Below, one piece after another: positions 43,395 through 53,479 of a stretch of DNA of 64,000 nucleotides. Every line of letters starts with the position of its first letter. The first letter of the stretch is position 1. Under the pieces are notes generated by a model. It had not been told where the DNA came from, searched no databases, and saw only the letters and a program-made list of their open reading frames with translations. The position numbers and the translations under genes are program-made. This DNA comes from Rhizobium acidisoli (GTDB lineage: Bacteria > Pseudomonadota > Alphaproteobacteria > Rhizobiales > Rhizobiaceae), in NCBI RefSeq assembly GCF_002531755.2, contig NZ_CP034998.1, positions 186,001 through 250,000 of the forward strand, in the 5' to 3' direction.

Positions 43395-46300
43395 TTACTC
43401 CGCAGCCGCGCGCTTGAGGCCGGAAATCTGGGTGATATAGGCGCGGAGTGCCGCCGGCCGCACCGGCTTGTGCTGGACGGCGATGCCGTATCGCTCGGCC
43501 TCGCTGCGCACTTCGGGCGTGCGGTCGGCGGTAACCAGCAAAGCGGGGATATCGGCGCCGAACTGCCGGCGCAGATGCAGGATCGCGGCGATGCCGGTGC
43601 CGTCGTCGAGATGGTAGTCGGCGATGGCGAGATCCGGCGGCCCGTCACGGCCGTCGCCTGATATCACCTCGGCGAGGCTATCGAGCGCCTTGACCTCGCA
43701 GCCCCAGCCGCTGAGCAGCAGCCGCATGCCTTCGAGGATCTTCGGCTCGTTGTCGATGCAGAGGATCTTCAGCCCCTTGAGCGGCTGCCCCGGCCGCTCA
43801 GTGGGTGTGACGGCCGCCGCCGCCTCGGCCGGGCGCGAGATGTCGAGCGGCATGGCGATGCGGAATTCCGTGCCCCTGCCATGCGTCGAGTTGAGCTCCA
43901 CCGGATGGTTGAGCACCCGGGCGATGCGGTCGACGATCGACAGGCCGAGTCCGAGGCCGGAGGCGGTTTTCGCCCCTTCGTCCAGCCGGGCGAACTCCTT
44001 GAACACCGTGCGGAATTTCGACGGCGGAATGCCGATGCCGGAATCGATCACCTGGATGATCACCTGGTTGCCGCGCCGCCGCGCGCCGACCAGCACCTTG
44101 CCGGTGATCGTATATTTGATCGCGTTGGAAACGAGGTTCTGCACCAGCCGGCGCAGAAGATTGGGGTCGGAACGCACCCTGAGCGACGTCGGCATGACCA
44201 CCAGCTTCAGCTGTTTTTCCCGGGCGATCGGCGCGAAATCGGTCTCGATCCGCTCCAACAGGTCGGAAAGTGCAACGGCCGCGAGCCGCGGCCGCATCGC
44301 ACCGGTATCGAGCCTGGAGATATCGAGCACCGCGCCGAGAATGGTTTCGACCGATTCCAGCGCCGAATCGATATTGCGCACGATCGGGCTGTTGTCGGAT
44401 TGCGCCATGCGCTCGACCAGTGCCGAGGAATAGAGCCTGGCGGCGTTCAGCGGCTGCAGGATATCGTGGCCGGCGGCGGCGAAAAAGCGGGTCTTGCCGA
44501 TATTCGCCTCGTCGGCAGCGGCCCGCGCCTCGGCGAGTTCGTGATTGACGCGGGTCAGCTCGGCCGTGCGTTCGGCAACGCGCTGCTCCAATGTCTCATT
44601 TGCCTGTTTCAGCGCCTGGTCGGCGCTGACGCGCTGGGTGATATCGGTGAAGGTGGCGACGATGCCCTTGTCGGGCATGGCGTTGGAGCGCACCTCGATG
44701 ATCCGCTCGCCGCCGCTGAGCACCAGCGCGAAAGGTTTGTCGAGCGTCAGGAAATGCCGCACCGTCTGATTGAGATCGCCGGGCGCGATGTCGCCGCGCT
44801 CACTCAGCGTGGTGACGATGTCGGCGAGGGGAAAGCCGACCTGACCGGCACTTTCCGGCAGGTCGAGCAATTGCCGGAAGCGCCGGTTCCAGATGGTCAG
44901 CCGATTGGAACTGTCGAACACCGCAATGCCCTGGTCCATCTGCGAAAGCGCGGTCTGCAGCATGTCCTGGTTATATTGCAGCGCCTCGCTCGCTTGGTCG
45001 AGCAGCCAGGCGGTGTCGGACGAGGCATCCTCGATTTTCTGCAGGATCAGCGACAGCACCAGCCGGGCCGAGGACGAGCCGATGGCGCTGCCGAGCAGCT
45101 GTTCGCTGAAATGGATCAGCGCCATGTCGGCCGGCTGATCGTCCTCCAGCTTACGGCCGGAGCTTTGCTCGTAAGTCGTCAGCGAGCGCTGCATCCGCTC
45201 TTCGCCGAGATAACGCGAGATCGCCGCCTTGAGATCGCCGACGCTGATGCGGGTCTTCCAGCCGCGGGTGGCGAATTGCGAGCGAGAATGGCGTTTGACG
45301 AAGATGCCGGCCTGGATGCGTTCGAGCGGCCTGGCATTGCGGGTGAGCGAGCCGACGATGAAGAAGGCGGTGTTGACGAGCAGGCTCATGACGGTCGCAT
45401 TGACCAGCGGATCGGCGTCGGGCGCGGCAAACAGCGTCGTGCCCGGAAAGATGAAGCCGAGCACGGCGCTTGCCACATAGGAATAATCGGGCCCGCCGAG
45501 CGAGGGCAGGAACAGCAGGTAGACCCAGATGATGAAGCCGGAGGAAAGCCCGAGGATGGCGCCGCGTGCATTCGCCCTCCGCCAGATCAGCCCACCGAAC
45601 AGCGCCGGGGCGATCTGGGCGATGGCGGCAAAGGAGAGAAGGCCGATCGAGGCAAGGCCGGCGGTGCTGTCGGTCGAGCGGTAATAGGCGTAGCCGAACA
45701 ACAGCACGGCAAAAATGGCGCTGCGGCGGATGTTGAGCAGCGTCTTGGCGAAATTGTCGCGCTGGCTGGCGCGGCCGGCAAGTTTGCGCCTCAGGAAGAT
45801 GGGCATGATGATGTCGTTCGACACCATGATCGACAGCGCCACGGAATCGACGATCACCATCGCCGTTGCGGCGGAGAAGCCGCCGATGAAGGTGATCAGC
45901 GACACCACAGGCATCTCACCGGCGAGCGGCAGCGACAGCATGTAGAAATCGGCATTGCCGGCACCGCCGAAGGTCAGCAGCCCGCCGATCGCCACCGGCA
46001 GCACGAAGAGATTGATCGCGATGAGATAGGTGGGAAACAGGAAGCCTGCGAGTTTCAGCTGTTTCGGCGTCCGGTTTTCGACGACCGTCACATGGAATTG
46101 CCGCGGCAGCAGGATGATCGCGAAGGCCGACAACAGGATCAGCGTCATCCAGCGGCTGATCGGCGTGTGGTAGCTCAGCGCCGACATGACAAGGCCGTTG
46201 TCGACCGTCTTCTGCCAGAGATCGGTCGGGCCGTCGAAGAGAAACCAGATGACGCAGATGCCGGCCGTCAGGAAGGCGACGAGCTTGACCACGGATTCCA

Positions 46301-46898
46301 TCGAGACGGCAAGGATGAGGCCGTCCTGGTGCTCCGTCGCATCGGTATGCCGCGTGCCGAACATGATGGCGAAGCAGGCAAGCACCAGCGTCGCAACCAG
46401 CGGCAGGTCGAGGAAGTAGAGATTGCCGCTGCCGATGCCGTAGTCGGACGGGTTGACCATGGCGCTGACGGTGCTGGAGATCGCCTTCAGCTGCAGCGCG
46501 ATATAGGGAATGGTGCCGATCAGCGAGATCAGCGCGACGATCGTTGCGACCGTCGGGTTTTTGCCGTAGCGCGCGGCGACGAAATCAGCAACCGAGGTGA
46601 GTTTCTCCGCCTTGGCGAGCTCGATGATCCGGCGAAGCAGCGGCATGCCGAGCGTGAAGACCAGAATGGGGCCGATATAGATGCCGGCAAATTCCAGGCC
46701 GCGCTGGGCGGCAAGCCCGACGCTGCCGAAATAGGTCCAGGAGGTGCAGTAGATCGCCAGGCTCAGCGCATAGACCACCGGCCATCCGCCTTCGAGCCCA
46801 CCCGGGCCGCGCTTCTTGCGGTCGCCATAGCTTGCCACGGCGAAAAGCAGGAGCAGATAGCCGAAGGCAGACGCGAATATGACCCAGCCTGGAAGCAT
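43395..46898 (-). CDS. Solute-symporter/PAS histidine kinase/receiver hybrid
   Basis: A 1167-aa membrane sensor. Residues about 1-500 form a sodium/solute symporter-like (SSS) domain of about 13 helices. A linker leads to a PAS domain (about 615-740; DQGIAVFDSSNRLTIWNRRF), a coiled coil, a HisKA domain with phospho-His near 812 (AAAGHDILQPLNAARLY), an HATPase (NLVSNAIKY; GLGLGLSIV) and a C-terminal receiver with Asp near 1092 (AIADYHLDDGTG). CbrA-like proteins of this type couple substrate transport to signalling. No response regulator gene adjoins. Start ATG 46898. Confidence 0.93.
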   Translation of the reverse strand: MLPGWVIFASAFGYLLLLFAVASYGDRKKRGPGGLEGGWPVVYALSLAIYCTSWTYFGSVGLAAQRGLEFAGIYIGPILVFTLGMPLLRRIIELAKAEKLTSVADFVAARYGKNPTVATIVALISLIGTIPYIALQLKAISSTVSAMVNPSDYGIGSGNLYFLDLPLVATLVLACFAIMFGTRHTDATEHQDGLILAVSMESVVKLVAFLTAGICVIWFLFDGPTDLWQKTVDNGLVMSALSYHTPISRWMTLILLSAFAIILLPRQFHVTVVENRTPKQLKLAGFLFPTYLIAINLFVLPVAIGGLLTFGGAGNADFYMLSLPLAGEMPVVSLITFIGGFSAATAMVIVDSVALSIMVSNDIIMPIFLRRKLAGRASQRDNFAKTLLNIRRSAIFAVLLFGYAYYRSTDSTAGLASIGLLSFAAIAQIAPALFGGLIWRRANARGAILGLSSGFIIWVYLLFLPSLGGPDYSYVASAVLGFIFPGTTLFAAPDADPLVNATVMSLLVNTAFFIVGSLTRNARPLERIQAGIFVKRHSRSQFATRGWKTRISVGDLKAAISRYLGEERMQRSLTTYEQSSGRKLEDDQPADMALIHFSEQLLGSAIGSSSARLVLSLILQKIEDASSDTAWLLDQASEALQYNQDMLQTALSQMDQGIAVFDSSNRLTIWNRRFRQLLDLPESAGQVGFPLADIVTTLSERGDIAPGDLNQTVRHFLTLDKPFALVLSGGERIIEVRSNAMPDKGIVATFTDITQRVSADQALKQANETLEQRVAERTAELTRVNHELAEARAAADEANIGKTRFFAAAGHDILQPLNAARLYSSALVERMAQSDNSPIVRNIDSALESVETILGAVLDISRLDTGAMRPRLAAVALSDLLERIETDFAPIAREKQLKLVVMPTSLRVRSDPNLLRRLVQNLVSNAIKYTITGKVLVGARRRGNQVIIQVIDSGIGIPPSKFRTVFKEFARLDEGAKTASGLGLGLSIVDRIARVLNHPVELNSTHGRGTEFRIAMPLDISRPAEAAAAVTPTERPGQPLKGLKILCIDNEPKILEGMRLLLSGWGCEVKALDSLAEVISGDGRDGPPDLAIADYHLDDGTGIAAILHLRRQFGADIPALLVTADRTPEVRSEAERYGIAVQHKPVRPAALRAYITQISGLKRAAAE

Positions 46899-47118
46899 TG
46901 ACCCTCCGCCGGCGGAAACCCGCCGGGACCTCCCGCAACCCGTTCAGCTTAAGTCATTTCAGAGGCGTTGAAAATTCCCGCCCGTCTAGGCCTTAAGTCA
47001 AAGACCGCCGGGGGTATCGCCAAATAATTGCGATTGCCGATTGATTAATCGCAATGAAGATGTAGCTAATGAAATCCATCGCATACTCTCTGAAATGGAT
47101 CGAAGGGAGACGGATCCG

Positions 47119-47556
47119 ATGCTCAACGAATTCAAGGCCTTTATCGCCCGTGGCAATGTCATGGATCTTGCCGTCGGCGTCATCATCGGCGGCGCCTTCG
47201 GCGGCATCGTCAAATCTCTGGTCGACGACCTGATCATGCCGATCGTCGGCGCCATTTTCGGCGGCTTCGATTTCTCGAATTACTTCCTGCCGCTCTCCTC
47301 GGCCGTCAACGCGCCGACACTGGCCGCTGCCCGCGCGCAAGGGGCGGTGTTTGCCTATGGCAGCTTCCTCACCGTGCTCATCAACTTCCTGATCCTTGCC
47401 TGGATCATCTTCCTGATGGTCAAGGGCGTGAACTATCTGCGCCTGCAGGTCGAGCGCCAGGAAAAGGCCGCACCGGAAGAACTGCCCCCGCCGCCGGCCG
47501 ATGTTCAGCTGCTGACGGAGATTCGCGATCTGCTGGCCACACGTCCGACGGCCTGA
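47119..47556 (+). CDS. mscL: Large-conductance mechanosensitive channel
   Basis: A 145-aa membrane channel that opens under high membrane tension to release solutes. The N-terminal amphipathic helix and TM1 ([24 protein letters not shown]) and TM2 ([19 protein letters not shown]) are typical, as is the C-terminal bundle helix (EIRDLLATR). AAGGGAGACG lies 7 nt upstream of the ATG at 47119; the open frame continues upstream but has no better site. Confidence 0.96.
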   Translation: MLNEFKAFIARGNVMDLAVGVIIGGAFGGIVKSLVDDLIMPIVGAIFGGFDFSNYFLPLSSAVNAPTLAAARAQGAVFAYGSFLTVLINFLILAWIIFLMVKGVNYLRLQVERQEKAAPEELPPPPADVQLLTEIRDLLATRPTA

Positions 47557-47570
47557 GCGAGGCTGCAGGC

Positions 47571-47709
47571 TGCCCCTCACCCTAACCCTCTCCCCGTAAA
47601 CGGGGCGAGGGGACGTGCCCTGCGAAACGTTGGCGAGGAACGGAGAGGTTGCGACTTGCCCTTCGCCCCGCAAGCGGGGAGAAGGTGCCGGCAGGCGGAT
47701 GATGGGCAA
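47571..47709. repeat. Rhizobial palindromic repeat (same family as the window start)
   Basis: It opens TGCCCCTCACCCTAACCCTC, continues with CTCCCCGT-AAA-CGGGGCGAG and ends with CCCCGCAAGCGGGG and GGCAGGCGGATGATGGGCA. Two hairpins are therefore present. The first 27 bases recur, inverted, at 1-27. Confidence 0.78.
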
Positions 47710-47832
47710 GCGTCGATCTCCGGGGCTGCCTCACCCGCCCGCCCATTCATCACGAAAATCGATATGGCATCACTGGATATCATGGGATTTGCCGGCGCAA
47801 ATCCACTATGAATGCGGAAACCGGAGATATGC

Positions 47833-48999
47833 ATGTCGATCGTGAAGAGCCTCAGCCCGCGCGCCATGGCGGCGCCAGAAAGCGGGATCGTCGAAGTCGT
47901 CAATTATGCCCGCGGCCGCGAAGGCCTGTTGCCGCTCTGGGTGGGTGAAGGCGACCTGCCGACGCCCGATTTCATTAGCAGGGCGGCGATGGACGCGCTT
48001 GCTTCAGGCGAGACCTTCTACACCTGGCAGCGCGGCATTCCGGAGCTTCGCCAGGCGCTTTCGGATTATTACAGCAGACATTTCGGAATCCGGCTTCCGG
48101 TCGAGCATTTCTATGTCACCGGTTCCGGCATGCAGGCGATCCAGATCGCCGTGCAGACGCTGACCTCGCCGGATGATGAACTGGTTTACCTCACCCCCGC
48201 CTGGCCGAATATCGCCGCCGCCCTCGAAATCGCGGGCGCGCGCTCCGTCGGCGTCGAGCTGCAGTTCGAAGGCGGGAAATGGGCGGTCGATCTCGACCGC
48301 GTCGAAGCCGCCATCACGCCGAAAACCAGGGGCATCTTTATCAACACGCCGTCGAACCCGACGGGCTGGACGGCGACGAAGAAGGATCTTGCCGACATCC
48401 TGGCGCTGGCCCGCCGGCACGATCTCTGGATCATGGCCGATGAAATCTACGCGCTCTATTATTTTGCCGGCGGCCGGGCGCCGTCTTTCCTCGATGTGAT
48501 GGAGCCGGACGACAAGATCATTTTCGTCAACTCCTTCTCGAAGAACTGGTCGATGACCGGCTGGCGCGTCGGCTGGATCGTCGCGCCGCCCGAGATGGGT
48601 CAGGTGCTCGAAAACCTCATCCAGTATTCGACCTCGGGCGTCGCGCAGTTCATGCAGAAGGGCGCCGTTGCAGCCCTTGATCAGGGCGACGATTTCGTTG
48701 CCGCCAATATCGCCAAGGCGGCCCGGTCCCGCGATATTCTCTGCGATGCGCTTGTCGCCACCAACCGCGTCGAGACGCTGAAGCCGGACGGCGCGCTTTA
48801 TGCCTTCCTGAAGATCGACGGCGTCACCGACAGCCGCAGCGCCGCCATCGACATCGTCGACAAGACAGGCGTCGGCCTTGCCCCCGGAACCGCCTTCGGC
48901 GCCGGCGGCGAACTCTTCCTGCGCGCCTGTTTCCTGCGCGATCCCGCCCAGGTGGCGGTCGCGGCCGAACGTCTCTGCGACTATATCCTCAGGCGCTGA
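47833..48999 (+). CDS. PLP-dependent aminotransferase (class I/II)
   Basis: A 388-aa aminotransferase with internal aldimine Lys near 237 in SFSKNWSMTGWRVGW, the motifs GSGMQAIQIAV, NTPSNPTGW and MADEIYALYYF, and the C-terminal Arg near LFLRACFLR. It transfers amino groups between an amino acid and a 2-oxo acid; substrate is not deducible. The ATG at 47833 has GGAGATATGC upstream. Start 47812 would place the same site inside the gene. Confidence 0.92.
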   Translation: MSIVKSLSPRAMAAPESGIVEVVNYARGREGLLPLWVGEGDLPTPDFISRAAMDALASGETFYTWQRGIPELRQALSDYYSRHFGIRLPVEHFYVTGSGMQAIQIAVQTLTSPDDELVYLTPAWPNIAAALEIAGARSVGVELQFEGGKWAVDLDRVEAAITPKTRGIFINTPSNPTGWTATKKDLADILALARRHDLWIMADEIYALYYFAGGRAPSFLDVMEPDDKIIFVNSFSKNWSMTGWRVGWIVAPPEMGQVLENLIQYSTSGVAQFMQKGAVAALDQGDDFVAANIAKAARSRDILCDALVATNRVETLKPDGALYAFLKIDGVTDSRSAAIDIVDKTGVGLAPGTAFGAGGELFLRACFLRDPAQVAVAAERLCDYILRR

Positions 49000-49192
49000 G
49001 AAGCGGCTCGGTCGGGTGATTTCGTGCCGGAATCGCCCGATCGATAAAACTTGAGCAAAGCCCGAAATCGGCCTCTAACCACAAGTCCAAACATACCGGT
49101 TCAAAGGGCCTGGAACGGCCATTCGATAAGAAAATTGGAAAGAAAAACCGGGCCTGATGCCCCTGCTATAAAACAAAGCAGGGATGCGGGAC

Positions 49193-50227
49193 ATGGCGGT
49201 TTTGGTGACGGGCGGCGCCGGATATATTGGCAGTCACATGGTTTGGGCGCTGCTCGATGCGGGTGAGGATGTGGTCGTGCTCGACCGTCTCTCCACGGGC
49301 TTTCGCTGGGCCGTGGCGCCGGCGGCGCGTTTCTATCTCGGCGACGTCGCCGATCCCGACGTCTTGAAGAAGATCTTCATCGAAAACGACATCGAAGCGA
49401 TCATTCATTTCGCCGGCTCCGCCGTCGTGCCGGTCTCGGTCGCCGATCCGCTCTCCTATTACGACAACAATTCAGGCAAGACCCGGGCGCTGCTCTCCGC
49501 GTCGGTCGAAGCCGGCATCCGCAACTTCGTCTTCTCGTCGACCGCGGCCGTCTACGGTCAGCAAAAGACCGACCTGCCGGTGAAGGAGACCGCCTCCCTC
49601 AATCCGGAAAATCCCTACGGCCAGTCGAAGCTGATGACCGAATTCATGCTGCGCGATGCCGCTAGCGCCTATGATTTCAACTATGTCGCGCTTCGCTACT
49701 TCAACGTCGCCGGCGCCGATCCCGACCACCGCGCCGGCCAGTCGACCTCAGGCGCCACCCACCTCATCAAGGTTGCCTGCGAGGCAGCACTCGGCAGGCG
49801 CGACAGCGTCAGCGTCTATGGTGTCGATTATCCCACCCATGACGGCACCGGCGTGCGCGACTACATCCATGTCACCGATGTTGTCGATGCGCATCTGAAG
49901 GCGCTGCAGCACCTGCGCCGGGGCAAGGGCTCGCTCGTTGCCAATTGCGGTTATGGCAGCGGCTATTCCGTGCTCGACGTGCTGAACATGGTCACCCGCC
50001 TGCACGGACATTCCTTCAAGATCCACATGGCGCCGCGCCGCGCAGGCGATTCCGCCAGCGTCGTCGCCGACGCTTCGCTCGCCCGGCAGGTGCTCGAGTG
50101 GAAGCCCAGGCACGATTCGCTGGAAACCATCGTCCAGAGCTCGCTCGATTGGGAACTCTTCCTAGCGAACAGAAACGTCGACGACCTGCACAGCATCCAC
50201 CGGGCGCTGGCAGCCGCGTCGTTCTAG
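49193..50227 (+). CDS. galE: UDP-glucose 4-epimerase
   Basis: A 344-aa NAD-dependent epimerase that interconverts UDP-glucose and UDP-galactose, giving galactose units for surface polysaccharides. The Rossmann motif VTGGAGYIGSHMVWAL begins the protein; the catalytic Ser lies in FSSTAAVYG and Tyr/Lys in NPYGQSK. Also present: YFNVAGADPDHRAG. In rhizobia such a gene is often called exoB. The ATG at 49193 is preferred over 49184 because AGGGA lies 8 nt before it. Confidence 0.94.
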   Translation: MAVLVTGGAGYIGSHMVWALLDAGEDVVVLDRLSTGFRWAVAPAARFYLGDVADPDVLKKIFIENDIEAIIHFAGSAVVPVSVADPLSYYDNNSGKTRALLSASVEAGIRNFVFSSTAAVYGQQKTDLPVKETASLNPENPYGQSKLMTEFMLRDAASAYDFNYVALRYFNVAGADPDHRAGQSTSGATHLIKVACEAALGRRDSVSVYGVDYPTHDGTGVRDYIHVTDVVDAHLKALQHLRRGKGSLVANCGYGSGYSVLDVLNMVTRLHGHSFKIHMAPRRAGDSASVVADASLARQVLEWKPRHDSLETIVQSSLDWELFLANRNVDDLHSIHRALAAASF

Positions 50228-50328
50228 ACCGGCGTCGGACCGTTACCGCCCCATGCCTCGCATGCCGTCACGTGAATAAGGAATGATCAAGCTTTCTCTG
50301 GCCGGCTCTGGCCGACGGAAAAGGGAAG

Positions 50329-52290
50329 ATGAAGAAGTTTCTGGCCTCATTGCAGCTGCAAAAAGACAATCCGACGCTTCTGACGGCGCAGTTTCGGGCT
50401 CTGTCGTCGCAGATCCCCATTCTCTATGTTCTCCTGGTCATCAACGCCCTTGCGGTGGCAATCACCCACCTTGAATCCGCCCCGCTCTGGCTCTCGCTCT
50501 ATATCCCCGTCGCCCTGAGCATCGTCTGTGTCTTCCGACTCTGCTGGTGGGAGATCAGGGGCAAGGAGAACGTCACGGCCGAGCGCGCCTACCGGCTGAT
50601 GAAGATCACCATATCGGGTGCCGCCATCCTCACGATCGCTTTCGGCGGCTGGGCGATCGCGCTTTACCAGTATGGCGATGCGTCCCAACAGGGCCAGATC
50701 GCCTATTTCCTCGTCGTCACCGGCATTTCCTGCATCTTTTGCCTGATGCATCTGCCGATGGCGGCGGCGCTGACCACGGTCATCACCTTCTCGGCCATGA
50801 TCGCGACCTTCATGTTCTCGGGCAATCCCGTTTTCGTCGCGACGGCCGTCAGCGGCCTCTTCCTGATCCTGCCCTTCCTCAGGGTGATCGACAGCTATTT
50901 CCAGAATTTCGTCGGCCTGGTGCAATTGACCGAGGAACTGAAGCAGAAGCGGGCGGAAGCCGAGGAGCTCAACCTTGTCAACAGCCGCAACGCGCTGCAG
51001 GACCAGCTGACGGGCCTTGCCAACCGCCGCAGCTTCTTTCTCTCGCTCGAAAAACGGTTGCAGAAGGATCCGTCCGCGCCGCCTGTTCTCGGCATTCTCG
51101 ATCTCGACGGCTTCAAGCCCGTCAACGATGTCTTCGGCCATGCCGCCGGCGATCTGGTGCTCAAGGAGACGGCCCGCCGCTTCGCCGCACTGGTCGGCGA
51201 AGCGGGCATCGTCTCCCGCCTCGGCGGCGACGAGTTCGGCATCATTTTCCCCTGTTCGATGACACGCCAGGCGATTGCCGATCTCGGCCAGGCGCTCTGC
51301 GCCGCGGTCCGCGACCCTTACGAAATCCCCGACGGTTCGGTCCGCGTTTTCGGCTCCTGCGGCATCGTCTATCCCGAGATCGGCAGATACACCGCCGAGG
51401 ATCTCTACGAGAAAGCCGATTTTGCCCTCTACCAGGTCAAGAGCAAGCGCAGCAGCGGCGTCGAATTCTTCTCGGCCGAGCACGAGAAGATCCTGACCCA
51501 GCGCCACCTGATCGAACTCGAGCTGCAGGCGAATGATTTTGCCAGCGAATTGAAACTCGAATATCAGCCGATCGTCGAATTGAAGAGCGGCCGCGTCGTC
51601 GGCTACGAGGCGCTTGCCCGCTGGGACAGCGCCCGCTTCGGCCGCATTAGCCCCGAAGCTTTCATTCCCGCGGCCGAGCGCACCGCCGTCATCGGCCGGA
51701 TGACGCGCATCCTTTTTGCCAAGGCGCTCGAAGCGCTGGCAATCATTCCCCGCCACCTCAAGCTCTCCTTCAATCTCTCGGCGCGTGATATTTGCGACCA
51801 TGAGACATCGATGGCGCTGCTAGGCATGATCACTCGCTCCGGCATCGATCCCCGGCGCATCGAATTCGAGATCACCGAGACCGCACTGCTCTCCGATTTC
51901 GACACCGCCGACAAGGTCATCACCATGCTGCGCTCGGCCGGCATCTCCATCGCGCTCGACGATTTCGGCACCGGCTATTCGAGCCTCAGCCATATTCACC
52001 GTCTCGGCTTCGACAAGCTGAAGATCGACAAGGCCTTCGTGATGAATTTCGATCGCGACGCCCGTTGCATGAACATCACCCGCTCGGTCGCCAATCTTTG
52101 CCAGAATCTCGGCATCGCCTCCGTTGCCGAAGGCGTCGAAAGCGAAGGGGTCGCCGAGGGATTGAAGGCGATGGGCGTTCGCCTGGCGCAGGGCTATCAT
52201 TTCTCGCGGCCGCTGCCGCTGGAGCTTGCCATCGACTACGCCGCCCGCTGCGAAGCCGAAGCCATCGCCCGCAATTCGCTATCGGCCTGA
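50329..52290 (+). CDS. GGDEF-EAL c-di-GMP metabolising protein
   Basis: A 653-aa membrane protein. Five to six helices (about 25-200) form an N-terminal sensor. GGDEF is intact at 299-303, but no RxxD inhibitory site lies upstream (GEAG at that place). The EAL domain begins at 427-429 (YEALARW) and keeps ITETALL, LDDFGTGYSS, LKIDKAFV and AEGVES. Both synthase and phosphodiesterase activities are thus possible; which dominates cannot be told. Single gene. Confidence 0.93.
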   Translation: MKKFLASLQLQKDNPTLLTAQFRALSSQIPILYVLLVINALAVAITHLESAPLWLSLYIPVALSIVCVFRLCWWEIRGKENVTAERAYRLMKITISGAAILTIAFGGWAIALYQYGDASQQGQIAYFLVVTGISCIFCLMHLPMAAALTTVITFSAMIATFMFSGNPVFVATAVSGLFLILPFLRVIDSYFQNFVGLVQLTEELKQKRAEAEELNLVNSRNALQDQLTGLANRRSFFLSLEKRLQKDPSAPPVLGILDLDGFKPVNDVFGHAAGDLVLKETARRFAALVGEAGIVSRLGGDEFGIIFPCSMTRQAIADLGQALCAAVRDPYEIPDGSVRVFGSCGIVYPEIGRYTAEDLYEKADFALYQVKSKRSSGVEFFSAEHEKILTQRHLIELELQANDFASELKLEYQPIVELKSGRVVGYEALARWDSARFGRISPEAFIPAAERTAVIGRMTRILFAKALEALAIIPRHLKLSFNLSARDICDHETSMALLGMITRSGIDPRRIEFEITETALLSDFDTADKVITMLRSAGISIALDDFGTGYSSLSHIHRLGFDKLKIDKAFVMNFDRDARCMNITRSVANLCQNLGIASVAEGVESEGVAEGLKAMGVRLAQGYHFSRPLPLELAIDYAARCEAEAIARNSLSA

Positions 52291-52416
52291 GCGATCGATC
52301 TCGCCTGCTGTAAATCGACTGGAGCGACGCTGCATCGTCGTCTATTCATGGTTACGAGCCTTTCCCGAGCAGAATGCTTCAATCGGATCAGGAAGGCTCA
52401 GCAGCGGAGGTAAACC

Positions 52417-53469
52417 ATGCAGGACGGCGAAGTCATCATCGAACAGCGGGGCACTGCCGGCATCATCCGGCTCAACCGGCCACGGGCGCTGAACAGCCTG
52501 ACGCTGCCGATGATCCGGGCGATCACCGAGGCCCTTGATGGCTTTGCCGCAGATGCCGCGGTGGCGAGCGTCGTGGTGGCGGGGGAGGGCGAACGCGGCT
52601 TCTGCGCCGGCGGCGACATCCGCGCCCTGCATGAAAGTGCGCGCGCCGGCGATGGGCTCGCAGGCGCCTTCTGGCGCGAGGAATTCCGCCTCAACCATCA
52701 GATCGCCATCTACCCCAAACCCTATGTCGCGCTGATGGACGGCATCACCATGGGCGGCGGCGTCGGCCTGTCGTCGCACGGCCGCCACCGCATCGTCACC
52801 GAGCGCACCCGGCTTGCCATGCCCGAAACCGGCATCGGCTACGTCCCCGATGTCGGCGCCACCTGGCTGCTGCCGAAGGCCCCGGGCGAAGCCGGAACAT
52901 GGCTCGGGCTAACCGGGCTCGATATTGGTGCGGCCGACGCGATCCATGCCGGGCTTGCCGACCGTCAGATCGCTTCGGCGCGGCTCGGCTCGGTGATCGA
53001 GGCGCTGTCGGCCTTGCCGCGCGGCAGCGCGTCCAGCGATGCCGATGCCCTCTTGCAGGGGCTTGCTGAGCCTGCGGGAGAAAGCCGGCTCAGGCAGAAT
53101 GCCGCGATGATCGATCGCACCTTTCGTTTCGACAGTGTCGAGGAAATCCTGGCAGCGCTTGCCGGGGAAGAGGGCGACTTCGCCGCCGAGACCCGCCGGG
53201 TGCTGTCGACCCGTTCGCCGACCAGCCTGAAGCTCGCTTTGGCGCTGCTCAGAGCCGGCCGCCGCAGCGCCTCGCTTGCCGAATGCCTCGGCCGCGAACT
53301 TGGCGCCTGCCTGCAGATGCTCGATAATCCGGATTTCTTCGAGGGCATCCGCGCCGCCGTCATCGACAAGGACCGCAATCCGAAATGGTCGCCGGCAAGT
53401 GTCGAGGCCGTGGAGACGGCAATGGTCGAGCGATTCCTGAAACCGGCCGAGCCGCCGCTATCACTCTGA
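52417..53469 (+). CDS. 3-Hydroxyisobutyryl-CoA hydrolase-like enoyl-CoA hydratase family protein
   Basis: A 350-aa crotonase-fold enzyme: N-terminal GTAGIIRLNRPRALNSLTLPM, oxyanion motif GERGFCAGGDIRALHES, and DGITMGGGVGLSSHGRHRI with AMPETGIGYVPDVGATWLL. The extended C-terminal part (after about 260) suits the HIBCH family, which acts in valine breakdown; a long-chain enoyl-CoA isomerase is less likely. AGCAGCGGAGGTAA precedes the ATG. Confidence 0.9.
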   Translation: MQDGEVIIEQRGTAGIIRLNRPRALNSLTLPMIRAITEALDGFAADAAVASVVVAGEGERGFCAGGDIRALHESARAGDGLAGAFWREEFRLNHQIAIYPKPYVALMDGITMGGGVGLSSHGRHRIVTERTRLAMPETGIGYVPDVGATWLLPKAPGEAGTWLGLTGLDIGAADAIHAGLADRQIASARLGSVIEALSALPRGSASSDADALLQGLAEPAGESRLRQNAAMIDRTFRFDSVEEILAALAGEEGDFAAETRRVLSTRSPTSLKLALALLRAGRRSASLAECLGRELGACLQMLDNPDFFEGIRAAVIDKDRNPKWSPASVEAVETAMVERFLKPAEPPLSL

Positions 53470-53479
53470 CTTCGTCTGT

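Noticed and set aside
43881..46901. A 1006-codon frame opposite the hybrid kinase
   Set aside because: Asp/Gly/Arg-rich with no recognisable domain. It results from the codon bias of the minus-strand kinase gene.
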